A stretch of DNA of 64,000 bases, taken from NCBI GenBank assembly GCA_900757185.1, contig CAAEMX010000049.1:1-64000 (forward strand), given 5' to 3'. Positions 16,808-27,128 of the stretch are shown here, piece after piece. Position 1 is the first letter of the stretch, and every line of letters begins with the position of its first letter. The DNA comes from an uncultured Collinsella sp. (GTDB lineage Bacteria > Actinomycetota > Coriobacteriia > Coriobacteriales > Coriobacteriaceae). Below the pieces are notes generated by a model. The model did no database searches. It worked only from the letters and a program-made list of their open reading frames with translations, and was not told the DNA's origin. A program made the position numbers and the translations under genes.

Positions 16808-18532
16808 CTACGAGTGGACAACCACGCACAGGCCGACTTTGATGCAGTCGTGAAGTGCCTTTGCATCGGCCAGGCGCAGGTTGATGCAACCGTGGCTGCC
16901 GCACCACTTGTACGACTCGGCATTATCGAAGCTCTTGTCGTTTTGCCAGGTGGCGTCGTGGAATCCGACCATATTGCCCTCGAACGGCATCCAATAGCTG
17001 ACCGGGCTCTCGTATTTGGGCTTGCCGGTCTCGGGGTCCTTGGCACCGATAAGCTTGCTGGCGCCATTGTTGCTGTTGATCTGCCATACGCCCTCGGGGG
17101 TGGCGTCCTCTCCCGGCTTGCCAGAAATAAAGTTGGCCTCCCAAACGATATTACCGTTCTCGTCATAGTAGCGCGCGTGCTGCTCGGACAGATCGACGTC
17201 GATATACGCCTTCCAGTCGGGCTCTCCCTTTGCTGTAAAGGTGTCGGCCTTCTGGGAGTACTTGATCTCGATTTCGCCGGTCTGCTTGTTGTTAATGGCG
17301 TCCTCGACCTGCTTGGCGAGCGAGCTGCTGTCAATGGACCAACCAAAGTCACCGCCTTCGACGGCACACTGCTTGCCATCGGCGCGCGTCCACCAGCGAG
17401 TGGAGCCCACGGTATTAAAGCCGTTCGCGAGCTCGGCTGCCCAGCTGCTGATTTGCGACGTATCGAGCGTGGGGTTGGCAGGATCGGCAAAGCTGATCCA
17501 CTGCAACACGGAGCTGCCATCAACCTTTCCGGCATCCTCGCCGTTGAGCTTGAGGGTCACGTTGACGCCCAAGAAGTTGTTGGCGGCATCGCATGCGGAC
17601 TGAATCTGATCATCGGTCAGCGTTCCATTAAGCGGCTCATAGGCATCGTTGCCGAGCTTGGAAAGATCTACGGTCTCGGCCAGCGAGGCAAGCTCGAGCT
17701 CGGCATACTTAATGATATGCTCGCGGTTGAGTTTTTCGTTGGAGCGTGCCTTCTCGACGGTAAACTTGCCGGCCTGCTCGTCATAGGAGCTATTGGCCTC
17801 GAACGTGCCCGAACGGCCCTCGTTAAACTCATCGATGGCGGTGCCCAGATCCTTCTCAAACTGCTTTTGGTCAAAGGTATCGGAGAGCATGGACAGGTCG
17901 ACGTCTTGATCAAGATCGACTTCGTTGGAGGTAGCGGTTGTTTTGGTCTTGCCACTTAAGGATTCCATAAGGCGGACCGGCCATACAAAGGCTTCGTTGT
18001 GGTTGATGATCTCTTTTGCGGCAGCTTCGCCGTCGACGATGGGCTCATCGGACTCGGGCTGATAGGTCCAGCTAAAGTCATCGCCCGCCACGGTGAGCTT
18101 ATAGTGCTTCCACGCCGAGTTGACCTTGGTGGCGGCAGACGAAGCGTTGGAGAACGAGACGTCGACGCCGGCGATGGTGGTGTTGGGGTAGGCTACCTGC
18201 GAAAACGCTACGACGCCTACGATATAGACAATGACGATAAGACCCAGGAGGACAAAGAGCGTCGTCTTTTTGCCCGACTTATTGTTCCCGGTGGGTTTGC
18301 GCGCGGGGCCGCGATCGCCTCGACCGTGCTTGGGGGGCTGCTTGGGCGTATTGCCGTTTGCCTGGCGCTGCTGACGTTGCTGGCGCTGCTGGTTCGGGCG
18401 TTGCGAAGCGTTTGCCGCACCACGCTGCTGACCGTGGCTCGGCGCGATAGGACGCGGCGACTGAACGCCGCCGGTGTGCCTGCTTGGCTGCTGCGGATCG
18501 GGAATCAGTTGAGTTCGATCGTTTTGCGACAT
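16808..18532 (-). CDS. L,D-transpeptidase (YkuD) with VanW-like/PG-binding repeat region
   Basis: The 574-residue protein probably cross-links peptidoglycan (3-3 bonds) or attaches wall proteins. Order: a cytoplasmic Gln/Arg/Pro-rich N-terminus of about 90 residues, a membrane helix (TLFVLLGLIVIVYIVGVVAF), two outside repeats of the PG_binding_4 type (about 130-400), and a C-terminal YkuD domain with the catalytic motif SHGCINLR, the Cys being the nucleophile. The Met complementary to 18530-18532 is used because GAAGGA is ten bases upstream; an ATG nine bases earlier is too close to that site. The gene has its own hairpin downstream. Confidence 0.92.
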   Translation of the reverse strand: MSQNDRTQLIPDPQQPSRHTGGVQSPRPIAPSHGQQRGAANASQRPNQQRQQRQQRQANGNTPKQPPKHGRGDRGPARKPTGNNKSGKKTTLFVLLGLIVIVYIVGVVAFSQVAYPNTTIAGVDVSFSNASSAATKVNSAWKHYKLTVAGDDFSWTYQPESDEPIVDGEAAAKEIINHNEAFVWPVRLMESLSGKTKTTATSNEVDLDQDVDLSMLSDTFDQKQFEKDLGTAIDEFNEGRSGTFEANSSYDEQAGKFTVEKARSNEKLNREHIIKYAELELASLAETVDLSKLGNDAYEPLNGTLTDDQIQSACDAANNFLGVNVTLKLNGEDAGKVDGSSVLQWISFADPANPTLDTSQISSWAAELANGFNTVGSTRWWTRADGKQCAVEGGDFGWSIDSSSLAKQVEDAINNKQTGEIEIKYSQKADTFTAKGEPDWKAYIDVDLSEQHARYYDENGNIVWEANFISGKPGEDATPEGVWQINSNNGASKLIGAKDPETGKPKYESPVSYWMPFEGNMVGFHDATWQNDKSFDNAESYKWCGSHGCINLRLADAKALHDCIKVGLCVVVHS

Positions 18533-18643
18533 CGTGTGCATATCCTTCGAATTTCGCCTTGTGGCTCATCGTATTTTTACTGGGCTTGCATTATAGCGAT
18601 TACCTAGTTGATTGTGGTATGGAAACGGTGGCATTCAAAAGAC

Positions 18644-18661
18644 GTGGGACATTTGTCCCAC
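18644..18661. repeat. 18-bp perfect palindrome GTGGGACA-TT-TGTCCCAC
   Basis: The sequence lies between the stop of the serine dehydratase gene and the start region of the L,D-transpeptidase, both on the - strand. It may be part of a terminator or operator. The same GGGACA...TGTCCC theme recurs in the 102-bp element at 23659-23760. Confidence 0.6.
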
Positions 18662-18681
18662 CTTCGAGTCGTTCTTTGTCG

Positions 18682-20289
18682 CTATCCGCACACACCGCAT
18701 TTTGCACAGGCTGAAAGTGCGGCCGGAGCCTGCGCGATGCCGCCCTTTGCCGTCTCGCGCAGCGTGGCCGGCAACGCGTGGCCCACCGAGAGCATGACGT
18801 GTGCCATCTGATCAAACGGCACCAGGCTCTTAATGCCGGCAAGTGCAAGCTGCGCCGAGCTAAATGCCGCGGCCACGCCGATGGCATTGCGGTTTTGGCA
18901 CGGCACCTCCACGAGGCCGCCCACCGGGTCGCAGACCAAGCCCAGCAGATTACTCAGCGCGATGGAACTGGCATCGAGCGCCTGCTCGGGTGTGCCGCCG
19001 AGCATCTGCACCAGTGCGGCGGCGGCCATGGCGGCCGCACTTCCGACCTCGGCCTGACAGCCGCCCTCGGCGCCGGCAACGCAGGCGCTCGTGGTGAGGT
19101 TGAGGCCGATGGCGGCGGCGCAATAAAGGGCATCCATGACCTGCTCGTCGTCCAGCTGCAGATGGTCTGCGAGCGCTAGCACGCAGCCGGGCACGACGCC
19201 TGCGGAGCCGGCCGTGGGGGCGGCGACGATCACTCCCATTGTGGCGGAGCGCTCAAGGACAGCCATGGCGCGGGCCACGGCATCGGTCTGGACGGCGCCC
19301 ATCAGGCTTACGCTCAAGTCGTTGCGGCCGGTGGCATCAACGAGCTTGGCCTCGCCGCCGATAAGCCCGCCGAGCGAGCGCTGAGGATTGGCGATGGGGG
19401 CCGTGGTCTCCTCGCGCATGACGTCGAGCACGCGGCGCATGGCGGCGACGGCGTGGGCCTCGCCGGTCAGGCGCGCCTCGCGCAGGGCCATGACGGCGCC
19501 GATGCTGAGTCCCCGTTCCTCGCACGCATCGAGCAGCTGCTCGCCGTCGTCGAAGATTTCCTTTGCTGAGACGCCGGGGGAGAGCGACGAGGCAGAACCG
19601 GGGAGCTCGATAAAGGTCGCGTAATCGACATTGTCGAGCTTGCGCAGCATCGGGACGACGGTGTCGTCGGGTGCGCCGTCGGTCTCAAAGACGGAGTAGG
19701 CCTGGCCGCCCACCTCGGTGCGGTAGGTGCGGCAGAAGGCGATGTTCACGTGTACGTAGGCGAGCAGGTTCGTGAGCGCGGCGAGCACGCCGGGAACATC
19801 CTGGTGCGCCACGAAGAGCGTGGAGTACATGCCCGAGATGTCGACGCCGACGCCGTTAATGCGGCTGATGCGCATCTTGCCGCCGCCCAGGCTTTCACCG
19901 CGGACCTGTGCCGTGGCTCCCGTGTCGTCGACCATGTCGATGTCGACGGTGTTGGGGTGGATGGAGGCGTCGTCGCCCTTAATTTCAAAGTGATATTCGA
20001 GGCCCTGCTCGCGTGCGAGGTTGAAGGCCTGCTTGATGTTTTCATCATCGGTGTCGAGGCCTAGGATGCCCGCGACGAGTGCACGATCGGTGCCGTGGCC
20101 GCGGTAGGTGTGGGCAAAGGAGTTCCACAGGCCAAAGGTGACCTTGGTGATGCGGCCTTCCAACAGGCTGGCGGCAACTTGGGCGCAGCGCAGGGCGCCG
20201 GCGGTGTGCGATGAGCTGGGGCCGACCATGACGGGCCCCAAGATCTCGAATGCCGAGGTCGTAGCTAGTGTTTGCGGCTTGCCTGCCAT
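18682..20289 (-). CDS. L-serine dehydratase, iron-sulfur type, beta and alpha parts fused
   Basis: The enzyme deaminates L-serine to pyruvate and ammonia. The 535-residue protein joins the SdaAB-like beta part (start FEILGPVMVGPSSSHTAGALR), an ACT regulatory domain (about residues 155-235, QDVPGVLAALTNLLAYVHVNI) and the SdaAA-like alpha part (APTAGSAGVVPG, then cysteines in ACVAGAEGGC, LVCDPVGG and VPCQNRNA that should hold a 4Fe-4S cluster). The tail ends CAKCGVCG. The start complementary to 20287-20289 follows TAAAGGAG; a longer frame to 20334 runs into the upstream inverted repeat. Many Gram-positive anaerobes use two separate chains instead. Confidence 0.92.
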   Translation of the reverse strand: MAGKPQTLATTSAFEILGPVMVGPSSSHTAGALRCAQVAASLLEGRITKVTFGLWNSFAHTYRGHGTDRALVAGILGLDTDDENIKQAFNLAREQGLEYHFEIKGDDASIHPNTVDIDMVDDTGATAQVRGESLGGGKMRISRINGVGVDISGMYSTLFVAHQDVPGVLAALTNLLAYVHVNIAFCRTYRTEVGGQAYSVFETDGAPDDTVVPMLRKLDNVDYATFIELPGSASSLSPGVSAKEIFDDGEQLLDACEERGLSIGAVMALREARLTGEAHAVAAMRRVLDVMREETTAPIANPQRSLGGLIGGEAKLVDATGRNDLSVSLMGAVQTDAVARAMAVLERSATMGVIVAAPTAGSAGVVPGCVLALADHLQLDDEQVMDALYCAAAIGLNLTTSACVAGAEGGCQAEVGSAAAMAAAALVQMLGGTPEQALDASSIALSNLLGLVCDPVGGLVEVPCQNRNAIGVAAAFSSAQLALAGIKSLVPFDQMAHVMLSVGHALPATLRETAKGGIAQAPAALSACAKCGVCG

Positions 20290-20315
20290 GGCTGCTCCTT
20301 TAAATCTATCCCGTC

Positions 20316-20436
20316 GTCCCGAGGGGCGGGGCATAAGGTCGCCTGCTCGGACAGTCCTGCTCGCACGGAGAGCACATTAAGTGCTCTCCGGCTCGTGCGG
20401 AACTCGCGATCGACCTTATGCCCCGCCTCTCGGGAC
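20316..20436. repeat. 121-bp nested inverted repeat upstream of the serine dehydratase gene
   Basis: Outer arms 20316-20341 and 20411-20436 match in 25 of 26 positions (GTCCCGAGGGGCGGGGC... and its complement). An inner perfect 10-bp stem, CGGAGAGCAC/GTGCTCTCCG, spans 20366-20390 around ATTAA. It would fold as one long RNA or DNA hairpin in the gap between metK and the serine dehydratase gene. Confidence 0.85.
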
Positions 20437-20530
20437 TAAGGATACATGGTAGAGGCGCATGTGCTCCAAAATTCATTGGCTGCTGACGTTGCGTATGCCC
20501 ATATCGAAATATCTTCACCACCGGATTAAT

Positions 20531-20566
20531 AAAAAAGAAGTACCGGTTGGGGCCGGTACTTCTTTT
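20531..20566 (-). terminator. metK: Rho-independent terminator after metK
   Basis: AAAAGAAGTACCGG pairs with CCGGTACTTCTTTT around TTGGGG. On the - strand the stem is followed by a T-rich stretch, as expected at the end of metK. Confidence 0.85.
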
Positions 20567-20603
20567 GGTGCATCGATATGTGGCTGCAGCTTTTGCCGTT
20601 GGC

Positions 20604-21884
<1,281 letters not shown>

Positions 21885-22059
21885 GATTGTCCTTTCAAAA
21901 ACGTGTCCCGGCGACCGTTACCATTCCGACGGGCTCTCTATGCAAGGGCACATCATAGCGCGTAAATCAAACATTCACACCCTTTCCGCACCTACTCATT
22001 TAAGTCTGTCCCCAATGAGTGGGTCGGTGCCCTTTGTGCGGAGGTGGGCATTGTTGCTT

Positions 22060-22065
22060 TATACT
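22060..22065 (+). promoter_or_regulatory. Possible -10 box of gltX
   Basis: TATACT lies about 40 bases upstream of the gltX start. No good -35 box is seen at normal spacing, so this is only a candidate. Confidence 0.35.
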
Positions 22066-22105
22066 AATGCGGTTAGACATCCATCCTGCAATCGAGGAGA
22101 TTTCC

Positions 22106-23581
22106 ATGGCATCAGACGTTCGCGTCCGCTTTGCACCCTCACCGACGGGCAAGCTGCACATCGGTGGCGCCCGCACCGCTATCTATAACTGGGCTTTCGC
22201 CCGTGCAAACGGCGGCACGTTCATCCTGCGCATCGACGACACCGACCCCACCCGCTCTACCGACGAGAACACGCAGATTATCCTGCGCGCCATGCGTTGG
22301 CTGGGCCTGGACTGGGACGAGGGTCCCGAGGTGGGCGGCGATTTTGGCCCCTACGCCCAGACCGAGCGCCTGGACCTGTACAAGCAGGCCGCCCAGAAGC
22401 TTTGGGACGAGGGCAAGGCCTATCCCTGCTTCTGCACCAAGGAGCAGCTCGACGCCGATCGCAAGGCCGCGCAGGAGCGCAAGGACCCCTTCCAGGGCTA
22501 TCAGCGCCGTTGCCGCGACTTTGATCCCGAGGAGGCCCGCCGTCGCATCGAGGCCGGCGAGTCCTACGTCCTGCGCATCAAGGTGCCCGAGGACCGCGGC
22601 GACGTCGTCATCCACGACGCCGTTCACGGCGAGGTGACCTTCGACGCCAAGGAGCTCGACGACTTTGTCATCTTCCGCTCCGATGGCACGCCCACGTACA
22701 ACTTTGCGACCGTCGTCGACGACGCCATGATGAAGATCACCCATGTCATCCGCGGCGACGACCACCTCTCCAACACCCCGCGCCAGGTCATGGTCTACGA
22801 GGCCCTCGGCGCGCCCGTGCCCACGTTCGCCCACATCTCCATGATTCTGGGCGCCGACGGCAAGAAGCTCTCCAAGCGCCACGGCGCCACCTCAGTAGAG
22901 GAGTACCGCGACGCCGGCTACCTGTCCGACGCTTTCGTCAACTATCTGGCGCTGCTCGGCTGGTCGCTTGACGGCGAGACCACGATCATCCCGCGCGATG
23001 TCCTGGCCAGCAAGTTCTCACTCGACCGCATCTCCAAGAACCCGGCGACCTTCGACCCCAAGAAGCTCGACTGGGTCAATGCCGAGTACATCAACGGCAT
23101 GTCCGATGCCCAGTTTGCCGACGAGATCATGGTCCCCGAGCTGCACGAGGCGGGTCTCATCGAGGGCAACGTCGAGTACGGCGAGGACTGGATTGACGCA
23201 CTCGCTGCCATCGTCAAGCCGCGCACCAAGATGCCAGCCGACGCCGTGACCGTCGCCGCTCCCATCTTTGCTACGGCCGAGACGCTCGAGTATGATGAGA
23301 AATCCGTTAACAAGGGCCTGGCCAAGGAAGGCATGGGCGCCATCCTGGACGCCGCCAAGGCCGCGCTCGAGGGCGTGGACGAGTGGACAGCCGCGAACAT
23401 CGACGCCGCGCTTGAGCCGCTGCCCGAGCAGATGGACCTCAAGAAGCGCGTGGTGTTCCAGGCCGTGCGCGTCGCCGTTTGCGGCAACATGGTGAGCCCT
23501 CCGCTGGGCGAGACCATGGCGCTCGTCGGCTGCGATGACTGCCTGGCACGCATCGACCGCGCCCGCACGATGGCGCTGTAG
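22106..23581 (+). CDS. gltX: GltX, glutamyl-tRNA synthetase
   Basis: This class I synthetase charges tRNA-Glu (and in many bacteria tRNA-Gln). The 491-residue protein has HIGGARTAIYNW as the HIGH-type motif at residue 17 and KLSKRHG as the KMSKS-type motif near residue 256. The C-terminal helical domain is complete. The ATG at 22106 follows GAGGAGA; the longer frame from 22019 has no support. Codon use is strongly C/G-ending, as for a highly expressed gene. A terminator follows at 23605. Confidence 0.96.
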   Translation: MASDVRVRFAPSPTGKLHIGGARTAIYNWAFARANGGTFILRIDDTDPTRSTDENTQIILRAMRWLGLDWDEGPEVGGDFGPYAQTERLDLYKQAAQKLWDEGKAYPCFCTKEQLDADRKAAQERKDPFQGYQRRCRDFDPEEARRRIEAGESYVLRIKVPEDRGDVVIHDAVHGEVTFDAKELDDFVIFRSDGTPTYNFATVVDDAMMKITHVIRGDDHLSNTPRQVMVYEALGAPVPTFAHISMILGADGKKLSKRHGATSVEEYRDAGYLSDAFVNYLALLGWSLDGETTIIPRDVLASKFSLDRISKNPATFDPKKLDWVNAEYINGMSDAQFADEIMVPELHEAGLIEGNVEYGEDWIDALAAIVKPRTKMPADAVTVAAPIFATAETLEYDEKSVNKGLAKEGMGAILDAAKAALEGVDEWTAANIDAALEPLPEQMDLKKRVVFQAVRVAVCGNMVSPPLGETMALVGCDDCLARIDRARTMAL

Positions 23582-23604
23582 CAGCTGCGCAAACGTATGT
23601 ATTC

Positions 23605-23637
23605 GAGCCCCGTTCACCCCGAGCGGGGCTCTTGTTT
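23605..23637 (+). terminator. gltX: Rho-independent terminator after gltX
   Basis: GAGCCCCG pairs with CGGGGCTC around 11 bases and is followed by TTGTTT, 23 bases past the gltX stop. Confidence 0.85.
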
Positions 23638-23658
23638 CTGTACCGATGAGTGGGTTGC

Positions 23659-23760
23659 TGGGACAAAATAATCAGTGGTGTTTGTCCCGTGTTCGAGCGA
23701 CGCAACAAGCTCGACACTCGTATCGGCCATGGGACAAACACTACTGATTATTTTGTCCCA
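23659..23760. repeat. 102-bp element with 30-bp inverted ends
   Basis: Arms 23659-23688 and 23731-23760 match in 29 of 30 positions. Each arm is itself flanked by GGGACAAA and TTTGTCCC, so each could also fold alone. The 42-bp centre is unrelated. It sits between the gltX terminator and priA. An element of the same total length is at 26810-26911. Confidence 0.85.
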
Positions 23761-23792
23761 CCCCTTTCAGGTCCGTTCGTTAGAGGTGGTGT

Positions 23793-26246
23793 ATGGCTCA
23801 ACAACTGTCGCTGTTTGGTTCACCGGAACCGGAGGAGGCTCTGGTGAAGCTCATGCCTGCCGCTGCCTCGGCTCAGCCTAAGCCTGCACCTGAGCCCATC
23901 GCTGCCTACGCGAGCGTGGTTCTCGACATTCCTACCCGAGCGCTGTCCGAGCCATTCGCCTACGGCATTCCCGAGTCCCTTGCCAACGAGGCCCAGGTCG
24001 GATCGACGGTCCTGGTCCACTTTGGCAACCGTGCCGCCGCAGGCTACATCGTCGATATTGCGCCCGAGCTGGGCGACCTGCAAGGCAACAACGCCCTTGA
24101 CCTTTCGCGCATCAAGCCTGTCGAAGCCATCCTCAGCAAACCGCTCTTTACCGCCGAGGCTGCACGCATTGCGCGCTGGATGAGCCGCGAGTATGTCGCG
24201 ACGCTTTCCGAGTGCCTGCGCCTGTTTTTGCCACCGGGCGGCAGCCCGCGTGTGGTCAAGGGCGACGACGGCGTGTGGACGGTTGAACGTCCAGCCGTCA
24301 AACCCATCCAAAACCGCTGGGTGATGCTTACGCCCGAAGGCTTTGACTACACGCCACCCAAGACCGCGGTCCGCCAGCGCCAACTCATCGAGGCGCTCCA
24401 GTGCGGACCGGTCACGACGCGCGACCTCAACCTTCTCTATAACAGCATGTCGGCGACCATCAAGGCGCTCGAAAAACGCGGCGTTGTGGTGGTGGAAGAG
24501 CGCCGCGCCTGGCGTGGCTGCGGCGAGCAGACCACGCTGTCCTCGGCAAGCGGCAAAGCGCCGGTCTCCCTTACCAGTGGCCAGCAACAGGCACTCGCGC
24601 AGATTGAGCGCGCCCGTCTGGACGCTCATGGCGACGTGGTGCTGGTCGACGGCGTCACCGGCTCCGGCAAAACCGAGGTTTACCTCTCCGCCATCGAGCG
24701 CGTGCTCGCAGCCGGTCGCTCGGCCTGCGTGCTGGTGCCCGAGATTTCGCTGACGGCCCAGACCGTCGGCCGCTTCCGTTCGCGCTTTGGCGAGACGGTC
24801 GCCGTGTTCCATTCGCGGCTTTCGGCCGGCGAGCGCCTGGACCAGTGGGATATGGTTGCCAGCGGTGCGGCCCGCGTGGTCGTCGGCGCACGTTCGGCGC
24901 TCTTTTGCCCGCTTGGCGACCTGGGCCTCATCATCATTGACGAGGAGCACGAGACCAGCTACAAGCAGGGGTCCAGTCCGCGCTACCACGCGCGCGAGGT
25001 GGCGGCCGAGATGGCGCGGCGCTACCGCTGCCCGCTCGTGTTGGGCTCCGCCACGCCCTCGGCCGAGGCCCTCGACCACTGCCGCCGTGGAACGTATAAC
25101 GGCACCACTTGGACGCGCGTCGAGATGCCCGAGCGCCCGGGACACGCCGTGCTGCCCGAGGTCCGCATTGCCGACCTGCGCCGCGAGTTTTCGCACGGTA
25201 GCCTTTCAATGTTCTCTAAACCGCTGATGGAAGGTTTGGAGCGCGTTGTAGAGCACCGCGAGAAGGCCGTGCTGCTGCATAACCGCCGTGGCTTTGCGCC
25301 GTTCCTGATGTGTCGCGAGTGCGGCTGCGTTCCCACCTGCAACCACTGCTCCACCGCGCTTACGTATCACGAGCGCACGCACACGCTGCAATGTCACACA
25401 TGCGGATCCTCCTGGCGCGTGCAGCCGTATCCCGCGCCCACGAGTCGTTGCCCCAAATGTGGCAGTCGCTACCTGGCAAAAATGGGGCTGGGCACGCAGC
25501 AGATCGAGGACGCACTGCACCAGATGCTGCCCGAGGACGTCGCCATCATCCGCATGGATGCCGATTCCACGCGCGGCAAGGATGCGCACAAAAAGCTGCT
25601 CGAGCAGTTCGATGCTGCCGATTGCGCCGTGTTGCTGGGCACCCAGATGATCGCCAAAGGCCTTGACTTTCCCGAGGTCACGCTCGTGGGTGTGGTCAAT
25701 GCTGACTTCGCCCTCAAGCTGCCGGATTTCCGCGCAGGGGAGCGCGCCTACGATTTGCTTGAGCAGGTCGCCGGTCGCGCCGGTCGCGGCGATCGCCCTG
25801 GCGAGGTCATCATCCAGACGTATCTGCCCGAGGATCCGGTCATTCGCGCCGTCGCCGAGCACGATCGCTCGATCTTTACCGACTACGACCTGGACCAGCG
25901 TCGCGACGCGCTGTACCCGCCGTTTGTGCGCCTGGTCAACATCTTGGTGTGGTCGGCGAACCGAGACGACGCGCAGGACTACATCGGGCGTATCGCAAAG
26001 CTTCTTAAGCGCCGCTGGCATGCCGCCGCGCCCGATTTTTTGCGGGCGGGGAGTGCCGTGCCGCAGGTGCTGGGTCCGGCTTCGTGTGTAATCGAGAGAG
26101 CCAAGGACCGTTACCGCTTCCATCTGCTTGTGAAGTCGCCCGTGGGGTACCATGTTTCTGATGATATCGACGCCTGCCTCAAAGAGGTGGGCTCCGTGCG
26201 CGGCGTGAGCGTGAGCGTTGACGTCGACGCTTATGATTTGATGTAA
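23793..26246 (+). CDS. priA: PriA, primosomal replication restart helicase
   Basis: PriA recognises stalled forks and reloads the replicative helicase. The 817-residue protein has an N-terminal DNA-binding domain, Walker A GVTGSGKTEVY near residue 290, DEEH (Walker B) near 387, helicase motif GSATPS, and the PriA zinc module with paired cysteines (CRECGCVPTCNHC and CHTCGSSW...CPKCG) at about 505-560. The start follows GAGGTG. The first 35 residues are a Pro/Ala-rich extension. The gene continues towards def with an 18-base gap, so both may be co-transcribed. Confidence 0.95.
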   Translation: MAQQLSLFGSPEPEEALVKLMPAAASAQPKPAPEPIAAYASVVLDIPTRALSEPFAYGIPESLANEAQVGSTVLVHFGNRAAAGYIVDIAPELGDLQGNNALDLSRIKPVEAILSKPLFTAEAARIARWMSREYVATLSECLRLFLPPGGSPRVVKGDDGVWTVERPAVKPIQNRWVMLTPEGFDYTPPKTAVRQRQLIEALQCGPVTTRDLNLLYNSMSATIKALEKRGVVVVEERRAWRGCGEQTTLSSASGKAPVSLTSGQQQALAQIERARLDAHGDVVLVDGVTGSGKTEVYLSAIERVLAAGRSACVLVPEISLTAQTVGRFRSRFGETVAVFHSRLSAGERLDQWDMVASGAARVVVGARSALFCPLGDLGLIIIDEEHETSYKQGSSPRYHAREVAAEMARRYRCPLVLGSATPSAEALDHCRRGTYNGTTWTRVEMPERPGHAVLPEVRIADLRREFSHGSLSMFSKPLMEGLERVVEHREKAVLLHNRRGFAPFLMCRECGCVPTCNHCSTALTYHERTHTLQCHTCGSSWRVQPYPAPTSRCPKCGSRYLAKMGLGTQQIEDALHQMLPEDVAIIRMDADSTRGKDAHKKLLEQFDAADCAVLLGTQMIAKGLDFPEVTLVGVVNADFALKLPDFRAGERAYDLLEQVAGRAGRGDRPGEVIIQTYLPEDPVIRAVAEHDRSIFTDYDLDQRRDALYPPFVRLVNILVWSANRDDAQDYIGRIAKLLKRRWHAAAPDFLRAGSAVPQVLGPASCVIERAKDRYRFHLLVKSPVGYHVSDDIDACLKEVGSVRGVSVSVDVDAYDLM

Positions 26247-26264
26247 CAACCCGAAAGGATGGCC

Positions 26265-26801
26265 ATGGAAGCCAACGGAATCGTACTGTCGCCCGACCCT
26301 CGTCTGCGCCAGGAGTGCGCCGTCATCGAGGAGATCACCCCGGCGATCGAGGCGCTTGCCGAGAAGATGAAGAAGATGATGTTCGACAACGGCGGTTGCG
26401 GCCTTGCTGCCCCGCAGATCGGTGAGCTCATCCAGCTCGTCACCATCGACTGCGACTACAGCGACAAGAACGACTACGATCCGTACGTGCTCATCAACCC
26501 TGTTATTGTTGAGCAGAGTGACCATCTGGTGCCGTTTAGCGAGGGCTGCCTGTCTATCCCCGGCATTAGCTGCGAGATTGAGCGTCCCGACCATGTCGTC
26601 GTCGAGGCGTATGACCTGGACGCCAACCTGATTCGCTATGAGGCCTCGGGCGACCTGTTCTGCGTGTGCCTGCAGCACGAGATTGATCACCTGCATGGCA
26701 ACACTATGTTCGAGCGACTGAAGCCGATGCAGAGGATCAAGGCCGTCAAGGAGTACCAGGACGCCCTGGCCCGCGGCGCTCGACCGGGCGAGACGGAGTA
26801 G
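26265..26801 (+). CDS. def: Def, peptide deformylase
   Basis: Def removes the formyl group from new proteins. The 178-residue protein has the three family motifs: GCGLAAPQ, EGCLS (with the metal-binding Cys) and QHEIDHL (two metal His and the catalytic Glu). An ATG at 26259 overlaps the AAAGG site, so ATG 26265 is preferred. It is followed, across a 102-bp inverted repeat, by fmt, the enzyme that adds the formyl group, a common pairing. Confidence 0.94.
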   Translation: MEANGIVLSPDPRLRQECAVIEEITPAIEALAEKMKKMMFDNGGCGLAAPQIGELIQLVTIDCDYSDKNDYDPYVLINPVIVEQSDHLVPFSEGCLSIPGISCEIERPDHVVVEAYDLDANLIRYEASGDLFCVCLQHEIDHLHGNTMFERLKPMQRIKAVKEYQDALARGARPGETE

Positions 26802-26809
26802 GTCTCACC

Positions 26810-26911
26810 GTCCCCGGTGCTGAGCGCCCACATATCATCCCGTGCTCAAACATTCTCGCTTTGCTGCGAAACTGCGCGCGGGACGATATGTGGGCGCTCA
26901 GCACCGGGGAC
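26810..26911. repeat. 102-bp element with 33-bp inverted ends
   Basis: Arms 26810-26842 and 26879-26911 match in 32 of 33 positions, starting GTCCCCGGTGCTGAGCGCCC. The 36-bp loop starts TGCTCAAA, a little like the loop start TGTTCGAG of the element at 23659. The remaining bases 26912-27128 up to fmt hold no gene that I can support. Confidence 0.85.
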
Positions 26912-27128
26912 TGCGTTGTTCTGGCTCGGTTCGCCCGGGTGCCGTCGGGCCAGGGATGGGCGTCTTCGCTGATGGGTGCTTTGCTGAAAGAGCTGCTTTT
27001 ATTGCGGCTCTTTCTTTGGTTTTGGGTATATTTGTTCTTGTTGAAATGTTATTGCGGATGGGCTGGTGATTTGGCTTTCCGCTGCTCTTTGTAGCCGTCT
27101 CGGCTTTGGTTGAGAGGAGACGATCTTT

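Noticed and set aside
21885..22105. SAM riboswitch before metK
   Set aside because: I looked for paired stems of known SAM aptamers on the - strand and could not build one.
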